Assembly (NCBI GenBank): GCA_021405315.1
Contig: QWIH01000022.1
Span: forward strand, 1 to 57,796
Length of the DNA stretch: 57,796 nucleotides
Direction of reading: 5' to 3'
Origin: Leptolyngbya sp. PLA1
GTDB taxonomy: Bacteria > Planctomycetota > Phycisphaerae > Phycisphaerales > UBA1924
How positions within the stretch are numbered: the first letter of the stretch is position 1; each line of letters starts with the position of its first letter. Shown here piece after piece: positions 45,499 through 52,456 of this stretch. Below the pieces are notes generated by a model. It was not told where the DNA came from. It was given only the letters and a program-made list of their open reading frames with translations, and did no database searches. Both the position numbers and the translations under genes were made by a program.

Positions 45499-45936
45499 AT
45501 GTCCAGCCTCACGCCCCACGCCTCAACCCGCACCCTTGTGCGGGTTTTTTTGTTCCTGCTCGCCGCCCCCCCCATGCTCCTCGGGCCCGGATGCAAGAAG
45601 TCCGCCCCGACTCCGCCACCCCTGGTGGTCAAGGGGGCTGTCGAAGCCACCTACACCGTGCGCGGACGCGTCATCCGTCTCCCCAACCCACCGCTGGGAT
45701 ACCTCGTGGTGCACCACGCGCCCATCCCGAACTTCGTCAACCGCCTGGGAAAGGAGGTCGGCATGGAAGAGATGGAGATGGACTTCGCCTGGGTCGCCCC
45801 GGGCGCCCTCGACGGCATCCGTGCCGGCGACGCCGTCGAACTCACCTTCGAAGTCCGCTGGCGGGGCGAGCCCCCCACCCTCGTGACCAAGGCTGTGAAA
45901 CTCGGACCCGACGAGCCCCTCGGAATTCGCGAATAG
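45499..45936 (+). CDS. Lipoprotein with CusF-like copper-binding domain
   Basis: 145 residues with a lipoprotein signal peptide (VFLFLLAAPPMLLGPGC, lipobox PGC). After a Pro/Thr-rich linker, VEATYTVRGRVIRLPN, YLVVHHAPIPNFV, GMEEMEMDFAW and LDGIRAGDAVELTFEVRW match the small beta barrel of CusF/SCO-associated copper-binding proteins (H-x-I-P, M-x-M-x-F and pGDxVxF). It may hold copper in the periplasm. GGAG precedes ATG 45499. An intrinsic terminator spans codons 9-18, so a GTG at 45538 within that hairpin is an alternative start. Confidence 0.75.
   Translation: MSSLTPHASTRTLVRVFLFLLAAPPMLLGPGCKKSAPTPPPLVVKGAVEATYTVRGRVIRLPNPPLGYLVVHHAPIPNFVNRLGKEVGMEEMEMDFAWVAPGALDGIRAGDAVELTFEVRWRGEPPTLVTKAVKLGPDEPLGIRE
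45525..45551 (+). terminator. Intrinsic terminator inside the 5' end of the CusF-like gene
   Basis: A 9-bp stem (45525-45533 with 45538-45546), 4-nt loop, and seven T (45545-45551). It lies 70 bases after the stop of the 108-aa gene but within the signal-peptide codons of the lipoprotein gene, so it may also attenuate the latter. Confidence 0.85.
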
Positions 45937-45966
45937 CGCCGCGGGCGGTCCCGAAAAACGTGCGCG

Positions 45967-46007
45967 AAAAAAACCCGGCACTCAGAACGAAAGGCCGAGC
46001 GCCGGGT
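45967..46007 (-). terminator. Intrinsic terminator of the UDG operon
   Basis: On the minus strand a stem (ACCCGGC with GCCGGGT, plus a shorter inner stem) is followed by seven T (45967-45973). It lies ~175 bases after the UDG stop; a second hairpin (46114-46133) with six T downstream lies nearer and may act as well. Confidence 0.7.
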
Positions 46008-46182
46008 CTCGTGGGGGTCTTGGTTGTGCCCGGCGATCGTCAGCCGCCGGACACATGTCGATACGAGCGCCCCGCGAGCCGGTTCCGCGGGAACGCAAAA
46101 AAGTCGCGGGCCACCTGAGGCCGAGGCCCCAGGGTCCTCTAACTGCTTTTTTCAAAGTATGTTGCGCCGAATCTGGCCGGCC

Positions 46183-47076
46183 TCAGGCACCGGCCTCTTC
46201 GAGCTTCTTCATGACCATCTGCAAGTCGCCCCACACCGTCCGGCGGGTTTCTTCGGTGTAGTTCCGCAGGACATACGCCGGGTGGAACGTGGGCATGACG
46301 TCCACGGTGCCGCCGTCGATCAGGGTGTAGGTCCTCCACCGCCCCCGCATCTTGGTCATCGACTCATCGCTCTTGAGGATCGCCCGCGAGGCAGGGAGCC
46401 CCAGCGTCACGACCACGCGCGGCGCGATGATGCTCACCTGCTCGCGCAGGTAGGGCTCGCAGATCTCGATCTCTCGCCCCGTCGGCGTCGCGTTGTTGGG
46501 CGGACGCGTCTTGAGGATGTTGCAGATGTACACATCCTCCCGCTTCAGCCCCATCCCGCCGATCATCTTCGTCAGCAGCTCTCCGGACCGCCCGACGAAC
46601 GGCCGCCCCGTGCGGTCTTCCTCTTCCCCGGGCGCTTCGCCGATGAACACCAGCCTCGCCGCGGGGTCGCCCTCTCCGAAGACGATCTTTGTGTGCGCCG
46701 TCACGAACTGCTTGTGCGGCGCGTCCTTCTCGTACCGGGCCCGCAGTTCGTCAAGCCTCGCCTGCTGCTCCGCACGGTCGCGTGACCGGGGGGGCTTGGC
46801 TTCCACCACGACCCTCACCGCGGATTGGGCCGCCGCCACCGGCTGCACGAGCGATGCCGGTTCTGGGGCCTGGGCGGGCTCCGCGGCGAGCCCCGCCTGC
46901 CCGATCGCTCCCGCGGTGCGAGCGCGATACACGGGCACAAAGTCCACACCCATCAGCCTTGACGTGTGCGCGTGCTGCCTGACCAGCCTCGCGAGGCGGG
47001 CAACATCGTGCTGCAACGGGCTTGCCCCTGAGCTGGTCATGGCGTCTGTCTGGGTGCGTCCGGGTTGGCCGGTCAC
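46183..47076 (-). CDS. Uracil-DNA glycosylase superfamily protein (family 4-like, Fe-S cysteines reduced)
   Basis: 297 residues. Motif 1 (LVFIGEAPGEEEDRTGRPFV then GRSGELLTKMI), the NILKTRPPNNATP segment and the late HPAYVLRN fit family-4/5 uracil-DNA glycosylases, which remove uracil from DNA. The first CxxC pair that holds the 4Fe-4S cluster is missing (QFVTAHTKIVFGEG stands in its place), while Cys near the RPP segment and EICEPYL remain, so an intact cluster is doubtful. A ~110-residue disordered N-terminal extension is present. ATG 47076 overlaps the previous stop by 4 bases, favouring it over 47040. Confidence 0.85.
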   Translation of the reverse strand: MTGQPGRTQTDAMTSSGASPLQHDVARLARLVRQHAHTSRLMGVDFVPVYRARTAGAIGQAGLAAEPAQAPEPASLVQPVAAAQSAVRVVVEAKPPRSRDRAEQQARLDELRARYEKDAPHKQFVTAHTKIVFGEGDPAARLVFIGEAPGEEEDRTGRPFVGRSGELLTKMIGGMGLKREDVYICNILKTRPPNNATPTGREIEICEPYLREQVSIIAPRVVVTLGLPASRAILKSDESMTKMRGRWRTYTLIDGGTVDVMPTFHPAYVLRNYTEETRRTVWGDLQMVMKKLEEAGA

Positions 47077-47390
47077 TTGGGAGGCGCCGCGGGGGGCGTC
47101 ACCGGCGCTCCCTCGGGCTGCTTCGAGGGTTCAGCCACCGGCTTCTCAGGCACCTTGGGGTCCGTGGCCTTGGGCGCTTCGTCCGCGACGGGCGCGGGCG
47201 CCGTGCGCTGTTCCTGGGTGGCAGGAGCCACCGTTCCCTTCGGCGCGGGGATGTTGGGCAGTTCGGAGGGCGACTCGCTGAGCCAGGTCGCGAAGTACGC
47301 GCCGCTGAGCGAGCCCACCACCAGCCCCAGCACCAGCCCGGGGATGAACGACGTGACAAACGGGGATGGTCGTTTCGCGGCTTCGCCCAT
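47073..47390 (-). CDS. Single-pass membrane protein with Pro/Ala-rich tail
   Basis: 105 residues: a short N-terminus, one membrane helix (FIPGLVLGLVVGSLSGAYFA), then a Pro-, Ala-, Lys-rich tail that is likely disordered. GAGGAGG lies 5 nt before ATG 47390. Its TGA overlaps the UDG start (ATGA). No function is recognised; the coupling to a glycosylase could be incidental. Confidence 0.65.
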   Translation of the reverse strand: MGEAAKRPSPFVTSFIPGLVLGLVVGSLSGAYFATWLSESPSELPNIPAPKGTVAPATQEQRTAPAPVADEAPKATDPKVPEKPVAEPSKQPEGAPVTPPAAPPK

Positions 47391-47447
47391 GAGAACCTCC
47401 TCAGACCGGCCCGACCCTGAAGTCTACCGCCGCCCCGCCGGCACCGG

Positions 47448-47657
47448 CTACAGGCCGCGCATCCGCCTCATCCAGCACCCATACTCCAGCATTGATCTCA
47501 CCATCTCCCCGCGACCCGGGTACCCCCGACCGAACGCGGTGTGCAGCCTCCACTCCCAGTACGGTCCCCGCAGCCGGAACCGCGTCCGGAGCCCCAGCTT
47601 GAACAGCTCCCACGCGCCCACGACATGGTCCAGCAGCGACAGCCGCCCGGCGCTCAT
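47448..47657 (-). CDS. Small conserved protein coupled to the epimerase
   Basis: 69 residues, basic and aromatic. The core (WELFKLGLRTRFRLRGPYWE, WRLHTAFGRGYPGR, MLEYGCWMRRMRG) looks like a conserved short family in planctomycetes, with no known domain and no long hydrophobic stretch. ATG 47657 overlaps the epimerase stop by 4 bases. Frames extending to 47837 lack character. Possibly a membrane-peripheral amphipathic protein. Confidence 0.65.
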   Translation of the reverse strand: MSAGRLSLLDHVVGAWELFKLGLRTRFRLRGPYWEWRLHTAFGRGYPGRGEMVRSMLEYGCWMRRMRGL

Positions 47658-48670
47658 GCCCGCTGCCCCGCCAGAGACCGCTTGTACCACGCCACGGTTT
47701 CGCGGAGACCCTCTTCCAGACTCACGAGCGGCTGATACCCCAGGAGTTCCCGTGCTTGCGCCACGTCCGCGACGGAGTGTTTCACATCCCCCGCCCGCTC
47801 GGCGCGGTGCACCGGCTGGACGTGGGGCATGCCGCACAGCTTCGCCAGAGATGCCGCGAGGTCATTCACGGAGGTTCCCACGCCCGTGGCCACGTTCACG
47901 ACATGACCCGAGAGCTTCGCGTCGGCCGCTCCCGCCAGGAGCGTGGCCAGCACCGCGTTGCTCACGAACGTGAAATCACGGGTCTGCGTCCCGTCGCCGT
48001 ACACCACCGGGGCCTCGCCACCCAACAGCGACTTCGCGAACGCCGGAATCACCGCGGCGTACGCGCTGTCCGGGTTCTGCCTCGGCCCGAAGACATTGAA
48101 ATAGCGGAGCGAAACCGTCGAGAGCCCGTAGCAGTTCGCCCACACGCTGAGCAGGTGCTCCGCCGCGACCTTGCTCGCGGCGTAGGGCGACATCGGGCGG
48201 GGCAGTTGCGTCTCGACCTTCGGGAGCTGGGGCTGGTCGCCGTAGGCCGAGGAGCTCGCCGCAAACACCACGCGCTGCGCCCGCGCCGTCCGCGCCGCCT
48301 CGAGGACGCGCAGGGTCCCCGTGGCGTTCACCGACCACGTCCGCTGGGGCTGCTCCAGCGACCGCGGGACCGAGCCCAGGGCCGCCAGGTGAAAGACCGT
48401 CTGCGCCCCCGTGCACGCGTCCCGAAGGGCGTCGTCATCCAGCACGGATGCATGGAGGAATCGGATGCGGTCGGGCTCAAACTCGATCAACGTCGCCAGG
48501 TGCTGCAGCGTCGAGTTCGACAGATCGTCGATCACGCGAACCGAGGCCCCCAGCGACAGCAGGGCATCGCACAGGTGCCCCCCGATGAACCCCGCTCCCC
48601 CCGTGACGCAGACCTCACGCCCCTCGTAGAAGGGGCGCAACCGCGCCACGGTTTCAGCCGGAAGCTTCAT
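47654..48670 (-). CDS. NAD-dependent epimerase/dehydratase (UDP-sugar 4-epimerase-like)
   Basis: 338 residues of the extended SDR family: Rossmann motif VTGGAGFIGGHLCDALLSLG (~21), DDLSNS, catalytic YAASK (Y-x-x-x-K, ~148), RYFNVFGPRQNPDSAYAAVI and VYGDGTQTRDF. These match UDP-glucose/UDP-N-acetylglucosamine 4-epimerases such as WbpP, involved in polysaccharide precursor synthesis. Substrate not determined. A minus-strand TACGAT (48680-48685) lies 9 nt before ATG 48670, again compatible with a short leader. Confidence 0.9.
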   Translation of the reverse strand: MKLPAETVARLRPFYEGREVCVTGGAGFIGGHLCDALLSLGASVRVIDDLSNSTLQHLATLIEFEPDRIRFLHASVLDDDALRDACTGAQTVFHLAALGSVPRSLEQPQRTWSVNATGTLRVLEAARTARAQRVVFAASSSAYGDQPQLPKVETQLPRPMSPYAASKVAAEHLLSVWANCYGLSTVSLRYFNVFGPRQNPDSAYAAVIPAFAKSLLGGEAPVVYGDGTQTRDFTFVSNAVLATLLAGAADAKLSGHVVNVATGVGTSVNDLAASLAKLCGMPHVQPVHRAERAGDVKHSVADVAQARELLGYQPLVSLEEGLRETVAWYKRSLAGQRA

Positions 48671-48759
48671 ACCCGTATCATCGTACTGACCCCCGCCCCG
48701 CTTGGCCAGCCCATTCCGGCGTGCGGGCCAGTCCCGTCCCGTCCGCGAACAATCCGCCG

Positions 48760-49146
48760 ATGATCCTCTACTTCGCCGCAGACCTCGTTTGGGCCTCCAA
48801 GATCAAGGCAACCGCAAACGCCCTCGGGCTCGCGGCTCGCCCTGTTCGGACGCTCGAAATGCTCGAGGCTCGCCTCGCGGACGCCGACCCAGTCGCCGTA
48901 CTGCTCGATTTGGACTCCCCCGACATCGCCCTCGCCATGCTCGCAAGGCTCCGCGACCCCAGCCGCCCCACCCAGCGGAGGATCAAGGTTCTGGCCTGGG
49001 GCCCCCATATCGCGAGGGATCTCCTCCAGAAGGCCCGCGATCTCGGGGCCGACGACGTGCTGACGCGCGGCGCGTTCGACCACGCGATGGAGGACATCCT
49101 GCCCAGGCTCGCGTCGGCGGCTCCGGACAGGCCCGGGCACGCTTGA
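48760..49146 (+). CDS. Receiver-like (pseudo-receiver) domain protein
   Basis: 128 residues with a CheY-like alternation: ILYFAADLVWASKIK, VAVLLDLDSPDIALAMLARL (possible phospho-Asp), RIKVLAWGP, ARDLGADDVLTRGAF. The Lys expected in strand beta-5 is replaced by Arg, and the acidic pair near beta-1 is incomplete, so phosphotransfer is doubtful. No output domain and no kinase nearby. No Shine-Dalgarno precedes ATG 48760; AACAAT ends 6 nt upstream. The frame is open to 48721. Confidence 0.6.
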   Translation: MILYFAADLVWASKIKATANALGLAARPVRTLEMLEARLADADPVAVLLDLDSPDIALAMLARLRDPSRPTQRRIKVLAWGPHIARDLLQKARDLGADDVLTRGAFDHAMEDILPRLASAAPDRPGHA

Positions 49147-49192
49147 GCAGCGTTCGCGTGCTCCTGTTCTCAGGTTCTGGGACCCGCCCGGC

Positions 49193-50011
49193 TCAGGCGG
49201 CCTCGCCCCGCTCCGCCGCCGTCTCCGGCCTCGTCCCACAGACCCCGTCCCGCGTGACATAGAAGAAGTCCGGGCAGATGGGGTAAGGCAGCCGCTTGAA
49301 ATCATGATCGACGCGCTCGCGCAGGCGATTGGTGAACGCATCGGGCCCTGGCGTGAAGCCCACGAACATGTCGCGGGCCGGGGTGGCAACGAAGAAGTTC
49401 CCGCCGAGCTGGGGTGCCAGGCGGTCGTACAGGCTTGTCAGGAGCAGCCTCGCGGCGTCGTACCCGTCGTGCTGGCTGACGATCGCCGCCCGCCCGCCCT
49501 CCTTCGAGTCCACGACCTGCACCTCGAGATCTGGCGCGTACGAGTCCAGGTTCTCCCTGGCGATCGCCTCCACTTCCTCCATCGTCAGGCGCCAGCGGAT
49601 CACCTGCTCCGTGGTGATGCTCACGGTCATGTGGGGCAGGTCGGTCACGAACACGATCACGGTGTCGTTCACGAACGGCACGTGGGCTACCTGCTCCCTG
49701 GAGAGATGCTGGAAGATCCCCTCGGGCTGGATCCGGGGCATGATGCGGGGCCGGGCAAAGTCCAGGGACATGTTCATGAGCTGCAGGGCGTCACCGGCGA
49801 ACAACTGCTCCAGGTAGTGCTCCACGATCTCTACGCCGCGCGAGGGCTCGTGGTTGACCATCCGGATCAGGTTCTCGAGGTCCAGCCGCCGCCCGTTCAC
49901 GATCAGTTCGCGCGGGCCCACCAGGTCCACCGCGTACTCGGGCTGCAGGCGGCGCAGCATGCTCGCGACGGTCTCCGCAAACGCTTCCGGTTCACGCGGC
50001 ATCGAGCCCAT
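49193..50011 (-). CDS. DUF1444 family protein
   Basis: 272 residues from ATG 50011, with GGGAG 7 nt upstream. The region PREPEAFAETVASMLRRLQP, GRRLDLENLIRMV and the later VPFVNDTVIVFVTDLPHMTV resemble DUF1444 proteins, a family of unknown biochemical role. It has no signal peptide or membrane helix and so is cytosolic. The open frame to 50236 looks non-coding. It is divergent from acpP across a 381-base gap. Confidence 0.75.
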   Translation of the reverse strand: MGSMPREPEAFAETVASMLRRLQPEYAVDLVGPRELIVNGRRLDLENLIRMVNHEPSRGVEIVEHYLEQLFAGDALQLMNMSLDFARPRIMPRIQPEGIFQHLSREQVAHVPFVNDTVIVFVTDLPHMTVSITTEQVIRWRLTMEEVEAIARENLDSYAPDLEVQVVDSKEGGRAAIVSQHDGYDAARLLLTSLYDRLAPQLGGNFFVATPARDMFVGFTPGPDAFTNRLRERVDHDFKRLPYPICPDFFYVTRDGVCGTRPETAAERGEAA

Positions 50012-50392
50012 GGCAATCTCCCATCCCCGTGGGCGCCGGCCCGCACAGAGCCGGCCATGCACCCCACAGGGGCCGGGCGATCGCCCGGCTTCGATCCTGC
50101 GGCCCTGTGCATCGTCAGCCGATTCGCCCGTCTGCGGCGGTGGTTCTGAGTTTTCCGAAACCGCCCGGCCTCGCGGGCAACTTCTCTTCTGTCCGCGCAG
50201 GTTTCGCCGTTTGTGCCTTGACAGGCCCGCGTCCAAGAATCACGCCCGGGTCCGACAATCCGACAGCCTCCCCCGGGGGTGGCCCGGCCTTCGTCCGTGG
50301 GTGGGGCGTATAATCCGCATTCCAAAGTCGGGCCCCCGCGGCATCCGCCCCGGGGCCTTCTCCGTGTCCCTTTTCCTCCTGGAGGCCGATCA
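50012..50392. other. Divergent intergenic region upstream of acpP
   Basis: 381 bases. A perfect TATAAT lies at 50309-50314, 78 nt before the acpP start. TTGACA at 50218-50223 is too far away to pair with it. No gene was found in the region. ATAATCCGCATTC here recurs at 13363-13375. Confidence 0.5.
50309..50314 (+). promoter_or_regulatory. -10 box (TATAAT) of acpP
   Basis: Consensus hexamer with no good -35 17 nt upstream. The leader would be ~70 nt and includes GGAGG before the GTG start. Confidence 0.6.
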
Positions 50393-50641
50393 GTGACCGA
50401 GCAAGAGATTGAAGCGAAGGTGATCGACATCGTCGCGACCCAGATGGGCCATGACAAGAGCAAGATCACCCGCACCTCGAGCTTCGTTGACGACCTCAAC
50501 GCCGACAGCCTCGATCAGGTCGAGCTCGTCATGGAGCTCGAAGAGGCCTTCGAGACCGACATCCCCGACGAGGCCGCCGAGAAGATCAAGACCGTCGGCG
50601 ACGCCATCGAGTTCATCAAGCAGCACCACAGCAAGGACTAA
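50393..50641 (+). CDS. acpP: Acyl carrier protein
   Basis: 82 residues starting at GTG 50393, with GGAGG 7 nt upstream. An acidic four-helix ACP with the phosphopantetheine Ser in [20 protein letters not shown] (DSL, Ser ~38) and the closing [16 protein letters not shown]. It carries growing acyl chains in fatty-acid synthesis. fabF follows 88 bases downstream, a classical pair. The GTG start explains why a longer ATG frame appears by default; residues before it have no homology. Confidence 0.96.
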   Translation: MTEQEIEAKVIDIVATQMGHDKSKITRTSSFVDDLNADSLDQVELVMELEEAFETDIPDEAAEKIKTVGDAIEFIKQHHSKD

Positions 50642-50717
50642 GCGCTCCGGCGAGGCCCCCGGGCCGCCCCGCGCGGGCCCCTCAGGCACCTCCACGGCGC
50701 CCCGTAGCCACGCGCCC

Positions 50718-50723
50718 TAGCCT
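50718..50723 (+). promoter_or_regulatory. -10-like TAGCCT before fabF
   Basis: TAGCCT ends 6 nt before ATG 50730 and there is no Shine-Dalgarno. fabF could thus have its own leaderless transcript besides read-through from acpP. Confidence 0.35.
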
Positions 50724-50729
50724 TCACCC

Positions 50730-52007
50730 ATGACCCGCCCCTCCCACAAGGTCGTCGTCACCGGTATCGGTGCCCTCACCAACCTTGGCCACGACGCCGC
50801 CACCACCTGGGAGGCCATGCGAGAGGGTCGCAGCGGCATCTCCCGCATCGAGGGCGCGGACTTCGACCTCTACGGCGACCGCTGGGACGTCCGCATCGGG
50901 GGTCAGGTCAAGGGCTGGGATGTCGCCTCCGTCATGGAGTTCCGCGAGGCCAAGCGCCTCGACCGCTTCTCCCACCTCGGTATCGGTGCCGCCGTCGAGG
51001 CCGTCCGGAGCTCCGGCATCGACTTTGCCAAGGAAGACCTCGACCGCTGCGGTGTCGTCGTCGGCTCGGGCATCGGTGGCATCAAGACCATCGAGGACGG
51101 CGTTCTCGTCATGCGGGACAAGGGACCGGACCGGCTCAACCCCTTCACCGTTCCGCGCCTCATGGCCAACGCCGCCACGGGCAACATCTCCATCCGCTTC
51201 GGCCTCCGTGGGCCCGCCTCCTGCCACGCCACGGCGTGCGCCAGCTCCGGTCACGCCATCGGCGACGCCATCAACTACCTCCGAAGAGGGCTCGCGGACG
51301 TCATGATCGCCGGGGGCGCCGAGGCCGCCTGCACCCCGCTGTGCATCGGCGCCTTTATGGTCATGAAGGCCCTCTCCACCCGCAATGACAACCCCGCCGG
51401 CGCCTCCCGCCCCTTCGATCGTGACCGCGATGGCTTTGTCCTCGCCGAGGGCGCCGCCATGTTCGTCCTCGAAACCGAAGCCCATGCCAAGGCCCGCGGC
51501 GCCACCATCTACTGCGAACTGCTCGGCGCCGGCAACAGCGGCGACGCCGGGCACATCACCGCGCCCGACGCCGAGGGCGCGGGCGCCGCACGCTCCATGA
51601 AGATGGCCCTCCTCGATGCCGGCCTCAACCCTTCGGACATCGACTACGTCAACGCCCACGGCACCAGCACCCCGCTGGGCGACAAGGCCGAGGTTGCCGC
51701 CGCACTACGCGTCTTCGGCGACCACGCCCGCAAGTCCGCCGGCGGACGCCTTCTCATGAGCAGCACCAAGTCCATGCACGGACACTGCCTCGGCGCCAGC
51801 GGCGCTGTTGAGATGATCGCCTGCCTCCACGCCGTCCGTGACGGCATCGTCGCCCCCACCATCAACCTCGAGAACCCCGACGAGGGCTTTGACGTCGACC
51901 TCGTCCCCGGCACCGCGCGCGAACGCCCGATCCGATACGCCATGAACAACACCTTCGGCTTCGGCGGGCACAACGTCACCCTCATCGTCGGCCGCTACCG
52001 GGGCTGA
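50730..52007 (+). CDS. fabF: 3-oxoacyl-ACP synthase II (KAS II)
   Basis: 425 residues. The thiolase-fold triad is present: Cys in HATACASSGHAIG (~169), His in YVNAHGTSTPLGDKAE (~309) and His in KSMHGHCLGASGAVEM (~348). The C-terminal NNTFGFGGHNVTLIV is standard. The enzyme condenses acyl-ACP with malonyl-ACP in fatty-acid elongation and works with the adjacent ACP. Chain-length specificity cannot be read from the sequence. No other fatty-acid genes lie in this window. Confidence 0.96.
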   Translation: MTRPSHKVVVTGIGALTNLGHDAATTWEAMREGRSGISRIEGADFDLYGDRWDVRIGGQVKGWDVASVMEFREAKRLDRFSHLGIGAAVEAVRSSGIDFAKEDLDRCGVVVGSGIGGIKTIEDGVLVMRDKGPDRLNPFTVPRLMANAATGNISIRFGLRGPASCHATACASSGHAIGDAINYLRRGLADVMIAGGAEAACTPLCIGAFMVMKALSTRNDNPAGASRPFDRDRDGFVLAEGAAMFVLETEAHAKARGATIYCELLGAGNSGDAGHITAPDAEGAGAARSMKMALLDAGLNPSDIDYVNAHGTSTPLGDKAEVAAALRVFGDHARKSAGGRLLMSSTKSMHGHCLGASGAVEMIACLHAVRDGIVAPTINLENPDEGFDVDLVPGTARERPIRYAMNNTFGFGGHNVTLIVGRYRG

Positions 52008-52089
52008 GCCGGCACCCGAACCACAGCCCGCGCTGGTACGCCGATTGCGTCACTCCACGGGCGGCACCGCCGCCCCGCGGAGACGCCCC

Positions 52090-52386
52090 ATGCCCGGCAC
52101 ACCCCACCAAAATCTCGCGCAGGTTCTGCAACTCGAAGTCCCGCTGATTGTGCGCCTCGCCCAGCGGCCCATGCGCGTTTCGGATGTCACCGCGCTCGCC
52201 CCCGGCGCCATCATCGAGCTCCCCAAGTTCGCCGACGAGGACCTCGAGGTGCTGGTCAACAACACCCTCATCGGCACCGGACAGGCCGTGAAGGTCGGCG
52301 AGAACTTCGGCGTGCGTTTCACCCATCTCGGCCCGCCCCGCGACGCCCCCGCGGCCCCGGGCAACGCGACAGGCAGCGCCGCCTGA
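52090..52386 (+). CDS. Orphan FliN/SpoA-domain protein
   Basis: 98 residues from ATG 52090 with GGAGA upstream. VPLIVRLAQRPMRVSDVTAL, PGAIIELPKFADEDLEVLVN and TLIGTGQAVKVGENFGVRFT match the SpoA (surface presentation of antigens) domain of FliN and SctQ, the C-ring of flagella or type III secretion. No other flagellar or type III genes lie nearby. It may serve a flagellar motor encoded elsewhere, or a different complex. The Ala/Pro-rich C-terminal tail is unusual. Confidence 0.78.
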   Translation: MPGTPHQNLAQVLQLEVPLIVRLAQRPMRVSDVTALAPGAIIELPKFADEDLEVLVNNTLIGTGQAVKVGENFGVRFTHLGPPRDAPAAPGNATGSAA

Positions 52387-52456
52387 CCCGCGTTGAAGCC
52401 CCTCCCCCGGCGAGCCGATCCTCCTACGCTGCCTCGGTCACGGAGGACCCCGCCGC

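Noticed and set aside
50218..50223. TTGACA as the -35 of acpP
   Set aside because: It lies 85 bases upstream of the TATAAT, far outside the 16-18 nt spacing.
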